Source of the DNA: DATCLS01 sp036563805
GTDB taxonomy: Bacteria > Actinomycetota > Acidimicrobiia > Acidimicrobiales > VFJN01
Reading direction: 5' to 3'
NCBI GenBank assembly: GCA_036563805.1
Contig: DATCLS010000044.1
Span: 51,925-115,924 of the forward strand
Length of the DNA stretch: 64,000 nucleotides
This document shows, piece after piece, positions 16,297 through 24,683 of the stretch. Positions within the stretch are counted from its first letter, which is position 1. The number at the start of each line of letters is the position of its first letter. Below the pieces are notes generated by a model. The model was not told the origin of the DNA. It did no database searches and saw only the letters and a program-made list of their open reading frames with translations. Position numbers and translations under genes: made by a program.

Positions 16297-17511
16297 TCAG
16301 CCCAGCCGGGCGTTCAGCTTGGCGAACCCCCGCAGCTGCAGGTTGGGCCGGTACTCGAGCTCCTCGTCGACCAGGGACAGGTTCGGGTACCGGTCGAACA
16401 GCCGCTCGACCGCGATCTGGGCCTCCATGCGGGCCAGCGCCGCCCCGACGCACAGGTGGGGACCGACGCCGAAGGAGAAGTGGCGGTTGGGGGTGCGGCC
16501 GATGTCGAACGTGTCGGGGTCGGGGAACTCCTCGGGGTCGCGGTTGGCCGCCGCGATCAGCGGGACCACCGGGTCGCCGGGGTGGAGTCGGGCGCCGCCC
16601 ACCTCGACCTCCGCGATGATCGTGCGCGGCCGCATGAACTGCGACGGCGGGTCGAACCGCAGCACCTCCTCGATCGCCGACTTGATCAGTCCCGGCTCGG
16701 CCCGCAGCCGGGCGAGCTGGTCGGGATGGGTGACGAGGCGGTAGACGGCGTTGGTGATGAGGTTGGTCGTCGTCTCGAAGCCGGCCACGAGCAGGATCCC
16801 GGTGTTGATCACCAGCTCCTCCTCGGTGACCCGGCCGTCGGCCGCCGCCTGGATGAGCCGGGTGGTCAGATCGTCGCCGGGGGTGGCGCGCCGGGCGTCG
16901 AGCAGCCCACCGATGTAGGTGCGCATCCGCTGGTTGGCCGCCAGCTTCTCCTCCAGCGGCACGTCGGGGTCGACCGACCGGGCCACGGCGTGGCCGATGT
17001 CGAGGAACTCGTGGCGCTCCGCCGGGTCGACGCCCATCATGTCGCAGATGACGATGATCGGGAGCAGCGAGCCGTACGCCCCCACCAGGTCGACCACCGG
17101 GCCCTCGAAGGCGTCCATCAGCTGGTCGACGAAGCCGACGATCCGGGGCCGGGCCGCCTCCACCACCGGGGCCGTGAACGCCCGGTTGATCAGCGACCGC
17201 AGCCGCGTGTGCTCGGGCGGGTCGACGTCGAGGAGCGAGCGGTTGCGGCGGGTCTCCTCCAGCTGGCGGGCCCGCTCCTCGGGGTCGGACGACAGGCTGG
17301 CCTGGTAGGCGGCGGTCGCCGTGCTGTCGTAGCTGAGCGCCGGGCTGCGGAACAGCTCGAAGCTGTCGGCGTAGCGCGTGAAGTACCAGATCCCGGTCGG
17401 CGATCGCCACGCCGGCGCCACCTCGCGCATGCGGCGGTAGGTCGGGTACGGATCCCGGCGCAGCTCCGGGTCCGCGGGATCGAACAGGACCGGCTCGGCG
17501 GTCGACGTCAT
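16297..17511 (-). CDS. Cytochrome P450
   Basis: The 404-residue soluble bacterial P450 has the I-helix oxygen motif AGFETTT, the K-helix EEVLR and the haem loop FSFGVGPHLCVGAALAR, with Cys 354 as axial ligand. It should mono-oxygenate a small hydrophobic substrate using electrons from a ferredoxin that is not encoded here. The ATG at 17511 has a weak GGGGGTAA upstream. Its promoter carries two direct copies of GTGAGCGTTT (17548-17571), shared with the two binding-protein genes further on, and a TGTCAG-N6-CTGACA palindrome. Confidence 0.93.
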   Translation of the reverse strand: MTSTAEPVLFDPADPELRRDPYPTYRRMREVAPAWRSPTGIWYFTRYADSFELFRSPALSYDSTATAAYQASLSSDPEERARQLEETRRNRSLLDVDPPEHTRLRSLINRAFTAPVVEAARPRIVGFVDQLMDAFEGPVVDLVGAYGSLLPIIVICDMMGVDPAERHEFLDIGHAVARSVDPDVPLEEKLAANQRMRTYIGGLLDARRATPGDDLTTRLIQAAADGRVTEEELVINTGILLVAGFETTTNLITNAVYRLVTHPDQLARLRAEPGLIKSAIEEVLRFDPPSQFMRPRTIIAEVEVGGARLHPGDPVVPLIAAANRDPEEFPDPDTFDIGRTPNRHFSFGVGPHLCVGAALARMEAQIAVERLFDRYPNLSLVDEELEYRPNLQLRGFAKLNARLG

Positions 17512-17547
17512 GGTTACCCCCGGCTCGACCTCGACGGGCGAATCGTC

Positions 17548-17571
17548 GTGAGCGTTTGTAGGTGAGCGTTT
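17548..17571 (-). promoter_or_regulatory. Direct-repeat operator GTGAGCGTTT (motif A, copies 1-2)
   Basis: GTGAGCGTTT occurs at 17548-17557 and again at 17562-17571 (14-bp spacing) in front of the P450 gene. Related sequences precede both oligopeptide-type binding-protein genes. Confidence 0.5.
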
Positions 17572-17583
17572 ACTCGTCCTAAG

Positions 17584-17601
17584 TGTCAGCGTGCTCTGAC
17601 A
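17584..17601. promoter_or_regulatory. Palindromic operator TGTCAG-N6-CTGACA
   Basis: A perfect inverted repeat of 6 bp arms. TGACA repeats recur at the -35 region of the TetR gene (19822-19837), so this may be a second binding site of that TetR protein, placed to control the P450. Confidence 0.5.
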
Positions 17602-17651
17602 TCCGCTCCGTGTCAACCGCTCGCGACGCCGACGCCGACGCCGTCGCCGCC

Positions 17652-19166
17652 CTAGGCCCGCGACGCCCCGCGATCGGGCAGCCGCACGGCCAGCACGAGG
17701 GCGACCACCACCCCGGCGGCGGCCACCGCGAACGCGGTGTTGTACGAGGACTGGGCGTCGACGGCCGAGGGGTGGGCGCCGGCCCGGGCGGCCACCACCG
17801 CCCCGAGCACGGCGACGGAGATGGCGCCCGACGCCTGGGTCAGCAGCGCCCGCACGGCCGTGCCCTGCGACACCAGGTGTGACGGCAGCTCGCTCAGCCC
17901 CGCCACCAGCCCGGCCGGCGTCACCAGGCCGAAGCCGAGCCCGTGCACGCACATCACCAGGCCGATCAGCACGAGCGGGGTGTGCAGGGTGAGGCGGGCG
18001 AAGCTGATCGTGCTCACGACGATCAGGCCGCTGCCGACGATGAGCGGCAGGCGGGGGCCGATCCGGTCGGCGATCCGGCCGCCGATCGACATGGCGAGGG
18101 CCGAGCACACGGCGGCCGGGAAGAACAGGGTGCCGACCAGCAGCGCGCTGTAGCCCCGCGGGCCCTCGAGCTCGAGTGGGAGGAACACGAGCCGTCCGTA
18201 GTGGGCGATGTAGAGCAGCAGCAGGATCCCCATCGCCAGCCGGAACGAACGGTCGGCGAACATCCGCAGCTCGATCATCGGGTGGCGGACCCGCAGCTCG
18301 TGCCCCACGAAGCCCGCCAGCCCGAGCGCGCCGGCGGCCAGGGAGGCGACGGTGGGGCCCGACCGCCAGCCCCAGCTGTTGGCCTCTGACAGGCCGAGCA
18401 CGGCCAGCGACAGCCCGCCGCAGCCGAGGACCAGGCCGAGGAAATCGAACGGCCGCCGGCTGCGCTCCCCCACCTGCGGCAGGAACCGGGTCGCGCCGGC
18501 CAGCGTGACGGCCCCGACCGGCAGGTTGACCAGGAACAGCCAGTGCCACGAGACCGACGTGGACAGCCACCCGCCGAGCGTCGGCCCGACGGCGGGGGCG
18601 GTCGTGGCGGCCAGGCCCCACACGCCGATCGCCCGGCCGTGCCGCTCCTTCGGGAACAGGCCGAGAAGGATGGCCATGCCGACCGGCATCAGCGCCCCGC
18701 CGCCGAGACCCTGGAGGGCCCGGGCAGCCACGAGGACGCCGAGGTTGGGGGCGAGCGCGCACGCCGCCGAGGCGACGGTGAACGCCACCAGCGACGCGAG
18801 GTAGACGCGCCGGCGGCCGAAGCGGTCGGACAGCCAGCCGGTGGTCGGCTGGGACACGCACACGGCCAGCAGGTAGGTGCTGACCACCCACTCGATGCTC
18901 GACCCGGCACCCAGGTCGACGGCGATCTCGTGGAGCGAGACGTTCACGATCGTCGTGTCGAGGGCGACCATCAGCGACGAGCCGACGATCACGGACAGGG
19001 CGACCCACGCCGCCCGCTCGTCGCGGACGGCGGACTCCGGAGCGGCAGTGGGCTCCGGGGCGGCGGCGGGCACCGCCCCCTCCGGCTCCGCGGCCGGCTC
19101 CCCGGCCTGCGGCCCCTCGGCGTCCGGTCCCCCGGCCTCCGGTCTTCCGGTCGCTCTCCCGCTCAC
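17652..19166 (-). CDS. MFS multidrug transporter, DHA2 (14-helix) type
   Basis: The 504-residue protein follows a Pro/Ala/Glu-rich N-terminus (about 50 residues) with many membrane helices. The antiporter motifs of the DHA2 family are visible: LDTTIVNVSLHEIAVDLG in helix 1, GWLSDRFGRRRVYL in the loop after helix 2, and WHWLFLVNLPVG. It should export drugs or toxic metabolites by proton exchange. The GTG start overlaps the stop of the TetR gene as GTGA, so translation is coupled. A regulator-pump pair of the EmrB/QacA kind. Confidence 0.9.
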   Translation of the reverse strand: MSGRATGRPEAGGPDAEGPQAGEPAAEPEGAVPAAAPEPTAAPESAVRDERAAWVALSVIVGSSLMVALDTTIVNVSLHEIAVDLGAGSSIEWVVSTYLLAVCVSQPTTGWLSDRFGRRRVYLASLVAFTVASAACALAPNLGVLVAARALQGLGGGALMPVGMAILLGLFPKERHGRAIGVWGLAATTAPAVGPTLGGWLSTSVSWHWLFLVNLPVGAVTLAGATRFLPQVGERSRRPFDFLGLVLGCGGLSLAVLGLSEANSWGWRSGPTVASLAAGALGLAGFVGHELRVRHPMIELRMFADRSFRLAMGILLLLYIAHYGRLVFLPLELEGPRGYSALLVGTLFFPAAVCSALAMSIGGRIADRIGPRLPLIVGSGLIVVSTISFARLTLHTPLVLIGLVMCVHGLGFGLVTPAGLVAGLSELPSHLVSQGTAVRALLTQASGAISVAVLGAVVAARAGAHPSAVDAQSSYNTAFAVAAAGVVVALVLAVRLPDRGASRA

Positions 19167-19801
19167 TCGGCCCGCCCGCTCCCCGCGGCCGGGGCCGCCA
19201 TCGGGGAGTCCTCCGCCGTCGCCGCCTCGACGTCGGCGAGCAGCTCGAACCCGGCGCGCACCTCGGCCACCATGTCGACGTCGGGGTCGGCCAGCCAGCG
19301 GCGGTGGGCGACGCGGATCGTGCCGACCGCCCACGTGCCCACCAGCCGCGGCACCCGGTCGGCCGGCCCCCGGCCCAGGCGGCGGGCGACGTGGGCGGCG
19401 AACAGGTCGGCCAGCTCCTCGGTGGCCCGCAGCGAACGGGCCCGGAGCCGGGCGTTGTCCTCGATGACCCGCTGGCGCCGGGCCTGGCGCCGAGCGTCGC
19501 CGCCGAGCCGCGCCGCCAGGTCAGCCGCCGCCTCGCACAGGACGTCGAGCACGGGTCGGCTGCCGTCGTCGGCGGCGAGCAGCGCCGCCGCGTGCTCGTG
19601 GCGCTCGGCGGCGTCGACGAACAGCACGTCGTCCTTGGCCGGGAAGTAGCGGTGGAACGTCCGGGCCGACACGCCGACCCGGTCGGCGATCTGCTCGACG
19701 CTGGTGGCGTCGAACCCGTGCTCGAGGAACAGCTCGAGCGCCGCCTCGACCAGGGCGTCCCGCGCCGCCTGCATCTTGCGCTCTCGGAGACCGGTGGACA
19801 C
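19163..19801 (-). CDS. TetR-family regulator of the adjacent efflux pump
   Basis: The N-terminal TetR domain (ALVEAALELFLEHGFDATSV, then EQIADRVGVSARTFHRYFPA) is followed by a helical C-terminal domain (212 residues in all). I chose the GTG at 19801 because a promoter of TTGACA (reverse of 19832-19837), an 18-nt spacer and GACGGT lies exactly 6 nt before it. A TTG at 19837 would fall inside the -35 box. It is co-translated with the MFS gene and probably represses it until the pump substrate binds. Confidence 0.85.
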   Translation of the reverse strand: MSTGLRERKMQAARDALVEAALELFLEHGFDATSVEQIADRVGVSARTFHRYFPAKDDVLFVDAAERHEHAAALLAADDGSRPVLDVLCEAAADLAARLGGDARRQARRQRVIEDNARLRARSLRATEELADLFAAHVARRLGRGPADRVPRLVGTWAVGTIRVAHRRWLADPDVDMVAEVRAGFELLADVEAATAEDSPMAAPAAGSGRAE

Positions 19802-19807
19802 GACCGC

Positions 19808-19856
19808 ACCGTCGCAGGTCGTGTCAGAGCCTGTCAAAAGCGTCCAGCACTGTCAC
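19808..19856 (-). promoter_or_regulatory. TetR/MFS promoter with TGACA operator repeats
   Basis: On the reverse strand TTGACA (19837-19832) and GACGGT (19813-19808) are spaced by 18 nt. TGACA occurs three times (19827-19822 region, 19837-19832, 19856-19851), overlapping the -35 box, which suits autorepression. Confidence 0.5.
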
Positions 19857-19897
19857 GATCCGCTAGCCGGGAGCCGCCCGAAACCTAATTTTTGTTC

Positions 19898-20374
19898 ATG
19901 CGGGTCGACGAGCCGAGCGTCGTCAGCCGCCCCGGGTTCCACGACCCGCCTGCGGGGCCGGCCCGAGCTGCTCCCCACCGCCGTGGAGGAGCTGCTCCGC
20001 TACACGACACCGGTCATGTACTTCTGCCGGCAGGCCCGCCACGACACGACGGTCGGCGGCGTGCCCATCGCCGCCGGCGAGCGCATCATGCTCGCCTACC
20101 CGTCGGCCAACCGCGACGAGCGGGCCTTCGACCGCCCCGACGAGCTCGACGTCGCCCGCGCCCCGAACGACCACGTGGCGTTCGGGGGCGGCGGACCCCA
20201 CTACTGCCTGGGCGCCAACCTGGCCCGGGTCGAGGGGCGGGTGATCTTCGAGGCGATCCTCGAGCGCTTCGAGGGCCTGGAGCTGGCGGCCGACCCGGCC
20301 ACCCTGCCCACACCCACCACAACGTCGTCCACGGGTACCTGGAGATGCCGATCACCTGGTCGGCGATCCGCTGA
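19898..20374 (+). pseudogene. Cytochrome P450 gene with large internal deletion
   Basis: The 5' end reads MRVDEPSVVSRPGFHDPP, typical of a P450 N-terminus, with TAATTT 6 nt before the ATG (leaderless promoter). It then jumps, in another frame, straight to the C-terminal third: ELLPTAVEELLRYTTPVMYF (K-helix) and the haem loop VAFGGGGPHYCLGANLAR. Roughly 250 central codons are missing. A second frameshift near 20310 restores the natural ending VVHGYLEMPITWSAIR. It is a dead gene that still keeps both ends and its promoter. Confidence 0.8.
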
Positions 20375-20399
20375 GCGTCCACCGCCCGGCCGACCGAAA

Positions 20400-20440
20400 G
20401 GGCCCGCCGAAAGAGCGGGTCCGCCCGCTGGACGGGCCCG
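20400..20440. terminator. Nested hairpin between the P450 remnant and the binding-protein gene
   Basis: AGCGGG-TCCG-CCCGCT (20414-20429) lies inside outer GGGCCCGC/CGGGCCCG arms. The sequence also repeats GGGCCCGCCRAAAGAG directly. It sits between convergent genes. Confidence 0.45.
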
Positions 20441-20456
20441 CCAAAGAGGCGCCGGC

Positions 20457-22037
20457 TCAGCCGGTCACGCCGATCCCCCGCCACTCGAACCGGCCGAGCT
20501 CGAAGAGGTTCTCGCACCCCACGACCTCGGGCCGGCAGACGGTGACCGACCCGAACTGCACGATCGGCGCGTGGATCGGGTGCTCGAACAGGTAGTTCGA
20601 GATCTCCCGGTAGAGGGCCTCCCGCTCCTCGCTCCCCACCGGCAGCCGCGTGCCCTCCTCGAACAGCTCCTCCAGCTCGGGGTCGACCGTCTCGGCCGGG
20701 TTGTTGCTCAGCGAGCCCTCGTCGGGCAGGTACGACAGCCGCAGGGTGCTGCTGGGCTCGGGCTGGCCGATGATGTGGGCCAGGGCGGCGGCGTGGCCGC
20801 CGCGCCGCCACTCCGGCGCCTGCTCGCTGGGGCTGAGCGGGACCGGCTCGGCCTCCAGCCCGATGTCCGCCAGCGCCTGCTGGACCACGGCCACCATGGA
20901 GTTCCCCGGCTCGCTGGTGGCGTGGAGGATCTCGAACGACGCCCCCTGGGCGCCGGCCTCCTCGACGAGCCGGCGGGCCTCGTCGGGGTCGTAGGCGTCG
21001 GCGGGCAGGTCGGGGTCGTGGCCGACGTAGCCGGCGTTGAACGCCTGCGACGTGGGCGGCAGCAGGCCGTCCAGCAGCTCCTCGGAGATCTCGGTCCGGT
21101 TGATGGCCAGGTTGACCGCCCGGCGCACCCGGACGTCGTCGAACGGCGGCTCGTCCGGGTTCATGAGCACACCGAACGAGATCGGGGACAGTCCCTGCAC
21201 CCAGTGGTAGCCCTCGTCGGTCAGCGACCGCGACTCGGCGTCGAGAGGGGTCGTCAGGTAGACGGCGTCGAACTCGTCGTTGCGCAGGCCGTTGTACCGG
21301 GCGTTGGCGTCGAACACGGTGGAGATCGTCAGGCGCTCGGTCAGGGCCGCGTCCGGGTCCCAGTGGCCGTCCCAGCGCTCGTAGACGGCGTCCGCGTCCT
21401 TCTGGATCGAGACGAGCCGGTAGGGGCCGGTGCCGACGGGGTTGGCCTCCAGGTCGGTGTCGAACGCCGCCGGGCTCACCATGAGCCCAGGCAGGCCCCA
21501 CGACAGCGACCAGGGCAGCTCCGGGTCGGGGTGGGCGAGGTGGAGCGCGACCGTGTGCTCGTCGACGACCTCGATCGACTCGATGCTGGCCAGCGCCCCG
21601 GCCACGGTGGAGTCCGGGCCGGTCGCCCGCTCGAGGTTGGCCTTCACGGCCTCGGCATCGAACGGCGTCCCGTCATGGAACGTGACGCCCTCGCGCAGCT
21701 CGAACGTGAGGCTCAGGCCGTCCTCCGAGGTCTCCCAGTCGGTCGCCAGCTGGGGGGCCAGCTCGATGCCGCCGTCCTCGGTGGGCGCGAACGTCAGCAG
21801 CCGCTCGTAGATCGGGCGGTACCAGACGGCGTCGCCCTCGGCCACACCCCGGTGCGGGTCGCCGAAGGCGCTCCAGCCGTACTGGATGCCGAACCGGAAC
21901 TCCGCCGACCGGTCGACGTCGTCGATCGTCGCCGCCTCGCCGCTGGCCGCGCCGGACCCGCCGTCGCTGCCGCCGCCGCACGCGGCCAGCAGCATCCCGA
22001 TCGCGGCCACGACCGCCGCGTACCTGGTGCGCCTCAC
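20457..22037 (-). CDS. ABC transporter substrate-binding lipoprotein, family 5 (oligopeptide/opine type)
   Basis: The 526-residue protein has a signal peptide ending LLAAC (Cys 20, lipobox) and an SBP family-5 fold: SLTFELREGVTFHDGTPFDA, VRRAVNLAINRTEISEELLD and AYDPDEARRLVEEAG. It should sit outside the membrane and bind a peptide-like or other medium-sized ligand. No family-5 permease or ATPase is present in the window. It is clearly paralogous to the protein at 23063-24649. GGAGGGGG precedes the GTG. The motif GTGAGCGTTC lies upstream. Confidence 0.92.
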   Translation of the reverse strand: MRRTRYAAVVAAIGMLLAACGGGSDGGSGAASGEAATIDDVDRSAEFRFGIQYGWSAFGDPHRGVAEGDAVWYRPIYERLLTFAPTEDGGIELAPQLATDWETSEDGLSLTFELREGVTFHDGTPFDAEAVKANLERATGPDSTVAGALASIESIEVVDEHTVALHLAHPDPELPWSLSWGLPGLMVSPAAFDTDLEANPVGTGPYRLVSIQKDADAVYERWDGHWDPDAALTERLTISTVFDANARYNGLRNDEFDAVYLTTPLDAESRSLTDEGYHWVQGLSPISFGVLMNPDEPPFDDVRVRRAVNLAINRTEISEELLDGLLPPTSQAFNAGYVGHDPDLPADAYDPDEARRLVEEAGAQGASFEILHATSEPGNSMVAVVQQALADIGLEAEPVPLSPSEQAPEWRRGGHAAALAHIIGQPEPSSTLRLSYLPDEGSLSNNPAETVDPELEELFEEGTRLPVGSEEREALYREISNYLFEHPIHAPIVQFGSVTVCRPEVVGCENLFELGRFEWRGIGVTG

Positions 22038-22076
22038 TGGTCCCCCTCCGTCCGGTCCGTGGACACCATCTAACTT

Positions 22077-22101
22077 GGCGAACGCTCACTCATCAAGAGT
22101 G
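22077..22101 (-). promoter_or_regulatory. Motif A site upstream of the first binding-protein gene
   Basis: The reverse strand reads GAGTGAGCGTTCGCC followed by a -10-like TTAGAT. It matches the GTGAGCGTTT repeats at the P450 promoter. Confidence 0.45.
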
Positions 22102-22159
22102 CGTGCGCGGCGCGCGTCACACTCCGGGTGGGGGTCGAGGGCCGTCCCGGGCCGTGCGG

Positions 22160-22612
22160 TCAGGCCCGGCGGGCCGGCGCCGCGTCCCCGGACGTCTCCG
22201 TCTCGGGCGGCACCGGGGCGACGAACGCCGCCCACAGCGCGAAGGCGAGGAGCAGCACCCCGAGGAGCACGTCGAGGAACACGAACGTGTTCTGGAACAC
22301 GCTCAGGTCGCTGACCGAGATGTCGACGTAGTGGAGCAGGCTGATCAGCCCGCTCACCGAGTAGGCGCCGATCCAGGCCGCGGCCTCGGGCCGGCGGCCG
22401 TCGCGGAACCGGCGGTAGCCGATGATCCCGGCTGCGGTGAACAGCACCCACGACACGGGGATCACCCACTGCTTGGTCAGCGAGCCCGGGAACGTCGGGT
22501 CGGCGACGACGTAGTCGTCGTAGCGGAGCGTGTTGTCGGCGTAGTGGACGAACGACTCGACGATCGTCACCGCCACCAGCACCCGCAGGACCGTGGTCGC
22601 TCGGCTCCGCAT
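22160..22612 (-). CDS. Four-helix membrane protein of unknown function
   Basis: The 150-residue protein has about four transmembrane helices (VLRVLVAVTIVESFVHYADN, VIPVSWVLFTAAGIIGY, AAWIGAYSVSGLISLLHYVD, FVFLDVLLGVLLLAFALWAA). Conserved-looking His and Asp residues sit at helix ends (VHYADN, LHYVD), which could bind metal or haem, but this is speculative. GAAAGG lies before the ATG. It is one of two small membrane proteins placed between the paralogous binding proteins. Confidence 0.7.
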   Translation of the reverse strand: MRSRATTVLRVLVAVTIVESFVHYADNTLRYDDYVVADPTFPGSLTKQWVIPVSWVLFTAAGIIGYRRFRDGRRPEAAAWIGAYSVSGLISLLHYVDISVSDLSVFQNTFVFLDVLLGVLLLAFALWAAFVAPVPPETETSGDAAPARRA

Positions 22613-22660
22613 CGCCTTTCGTTCTACCGGCTGCGGCCGCGCTCGCGGGCGCGGCCCCGG

Positions 22661-22936
22661 CTACCGGCCCGGGTGGGGCTCCCGCCGGCGGGACACGACG
22701 TCGGCGACGGCCAGGGCCGCGTAGGCGAGGCCGGCGGCCAGCAGGACGGCGACGTGGCCGGCCACCACCAGCGGAAGCACCACCAGGTGGAGCGCGGCCA
22801 GCAGGCCGAACAACGGCCAGGCGGCGAACCGCAGGCCGCGGGCCCGGTTCCGGGGTCGCGCCCGCGCCCCGGAGCGGGCCCGCGGCCCGGAGCTTGGCCT
22901 GGCCGAAGGGGCCAGCACGGTCGAGTCCTGCCTCAC
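22661..22936 (-). CDS. Small membrane protein with basic N-terminus
   Basis: The 91-residue protein has an Arg/Ser/Pro-rich N-terminus (about 35 residues, strongly basic) followed by two hydrophobic helices (FAAWPLFGLLAALHLVVLPL and HVAVLLAAGLAYAALAVADV) and a charged end. It begins with GTG. The positively charged start should stay in the cytoplasm. It may be co-transcribed with the gene at 22160. No family recognised. Confidence 0.55.
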   Translation of the reverse strand: MRQDSTVLAPSARPSSGPRARSGARARPRNRARGLRFAAWPLFGLLAALHLVVLPLVVAGHVAVLLAAGLAYAALAVADVVSRRREPHPGR

Positions 22937-23062
22937 CCCGAACTGCTAACCCACCGGGCCCCGCCCAACCGGGTTCTCGGCCCGGGGGCTCGACCGGGCT
23001 CTCGCCCCGAGCGGGCGAGCTGACGACCAAGCCCGGCCGCGGCCCGCCCTGAGCCGGTCGGC

Positions 23063-24649
23063 TCAGGATTCGGTCAGGCCCACGCCCCGGAACTCGAGGT
23101 TGGCGATGTCGAGGGGCAGCATGTTGTCGATCCCGACGACGTTGGGGCGGCCGACGACCACGGTCGAGAACTGCACGATCGGCACGTGCACGGGGTTCTC
23201 GGCCAGCCAGGCGCCGATCTCCTGGTAGGCGGCCCGCCGCTCGTCGCTGTCGACCGGCAGGCGGCGGGCCTCGTCGGCCATGGCCACCAGCTCCTCGGGC
23301 GGCGGCGCCGGGTTGTCGCCGCCGAGGTACGACAGCGCCAGGGTCTGGCTGGGCTCGGCCTGCCCGATGATCGGCGCGACCATGCCGTGGTAGCCGCCGG
23401 CCCGCCAAGCCGGCCGGGCCTCGGTCGAGCTCAGCGGCTCCAGCTCGACCTCGATGCCGATGTCGCCGAGGGCCTGCTGGACGACCTCGGCCAGCGTGTC
23501 CTGCGGCGGGGTCATCTGCTGGATGAGGCGGATGGTCGATCCGTCGGCGCCGGCCTCCTCCACCAGGCGCCGGGCCTCGTCGGGGTCGTAGGGGACCTCG
23601 ATCGACTCGTCGTAGCCCATGTAGCCCTCGTTGAACGGCTGCACCGCCGGGTCGTTCACGCCGTGGAGCAGCTCCTCCGAGATCTCCTCCCGGTTGATGG
23701 CGAGCGAGATGGCGCGCCGCACCCGCACGTCGTCGACCGGCGGCTCCTCGGCGTCGAGCAGCACGCCGTAGCTGGAGGCCCCCACCTGGCGCCGGTAGTG
23801 GTAGCCCTCGGGCTCGAGCTCGCGGGCCTGGTAGTCGTGCGGGGAGGTCAGGTAGACGGCGTCGAACTCGCCCGACCGCAGACCGTTGTACCGGGCGTTG
23901 CCGTCGGGGACGCTGGAGACCGTGAACCGCGCCACCAGGGCGGCGTCCGGGTCCCAGTGCCCGTCCCAGCGCTCGTAGACCGTGTCGGCGTCGCGGGCGG
24001 TCTCCACGAGCCGGAACGGCCCGGAGCCGACGGGCTCGGCCTCCAGGTTGCCCTCGAACGCCGCAGGGCTGATCATCATCCCGGTCGTCCCGACCGCCAT
24101 CGCCCACAGCACCGAGGGGTCGGGCTCGCGCAGGTGGAGCACGACGTGGGTGTCGTCCACGACCTCGACCCGCTCGAGCGAGGCCAGCGTGCTCGCCACC
24201 GACGACTCGGGCCCCTGCGCCCGCTCCAGGTTGGCGCGCACCGCCTCGGCGTCGAACGGTGTCCCGTCCTGGAACGTCACGTCGTCGCGCAGCGTGAGCG
24301 CGATGCTCAGCCCGTCGTCCGCCACCTCGTAGGACGTGGCGAGCTGCGGGGCGAGCTGGGCCTCGCCCTCGGGCCCCCGCTCGAGCGTGAGCAGCCGGTC
24401 GTACACCGGCCGCAGCCACAGGGCGTCGCCGAGCGGGTTGCTGGTCCGATGCGGGTCGAGCGAGTTGTACCCGTAGGCGTGGCCGAACCGGAGCTCGGCG
24501 CTGCGCTCGGCGGCCTCGACCGGGTCGAGCTCCTCGGCCGGGTCGGAGCCGGCCGGGTCGGAGCCGTCGCCGCCGCAGGCGCCGGCGACGACGGACGCCG
24601 CGAGCAGGACGGCGATGGCGGCGCGGGAAAGACGCGAACGTTCACTCAC
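23063..24649 (-). CDS. Second family-5 ABC substrate-binding lipoprotein
   Basis: This 528-residue paralogue of the 20457 protein shares long stretches, including VRRAISLAINREEISEELLH and YDPDEARRLVEEAGADG. The signal peptide ends VAGAC (Cys 25). I start at the GTG at 24649, 7 nt after a CACTCT box; a GTG at 24667 is possible but adds residues before the signal peptide. Motif A elements overlap the start. Again no cognate permease is nearby, so both proteins must use transporter parts encoded elsewhere or act as sensors. Confidence 0.9.
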   Translation of the reverse strand: MSERSRLSRAAIAVLLAASVVAGACGGDGSDPAGSDPAEELDPVEAAERSAELRFGHAYGYNSLDPHRTSNPLGDALWLRPVYDRLLTLERGPEGEAQLAPQLATSYEVADDGLSIALTLRDDVTFQDGTPFDAEAVRANLERAQGPESSVASTLASLERVEVVDDTHVVLHLREPDPSVLWAMAVGTTGMMISPAAFEGNLEAEPVGSGPFRLVETARDADTVYERWDGHWDPDAALVARFTVSSVPDGNARYNGLRSGEFDAVYLTSPHDYQARELEPEGYHYRRQVGASSYGVLLDAEEPPVDDVRVRRAISLAINREEISEELLHGVNDPAVQPFNEGYMGYDESIEVPYDPDEARRLVEEAGADGSTIRLIQQMTPPQDTLAEVVQQALGDIGIEVELEPLSSTEARPAWRAGGYHGMVAPIIGQAEPSQTLALSYLGGDNPAPPPEELVAMADEARRLPVDSDERRAAYQEIGAWLAENPVHVPIVQFSTVVVGRPNVVGIDNMLPLDIANLEFRGVGLTES

Positions 24650-24670
24650 AAAGCAAAGAGTGAACACTCA
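24635..24670 (-). promoter_or_regulatory. Motif A double site overlapping the second binding-protein start
   Basis: On the reverse strand GTGAGTGTTCACTC (with GAGTG-N2-CACTC symmetry) is followed 8 nt later by GTGAGTGAACGTTC, containing a GAACGTTC palindrome. Both resemble GTGAGCGTTY at the P450 and first binding-protein promoters. Confidence 0.5.
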
Positions 24671-24683
24671 CCTCAGAGCGTCG

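Noticed and set aside
20380..22073. Plus-strand continuation of the P450 remnant frame through the binding-protein gene
   Set aside because: Beyond the P450 end it is Val/Gly/Arg/Gln-rich antisense sequence of a clear lipoprotein gene.
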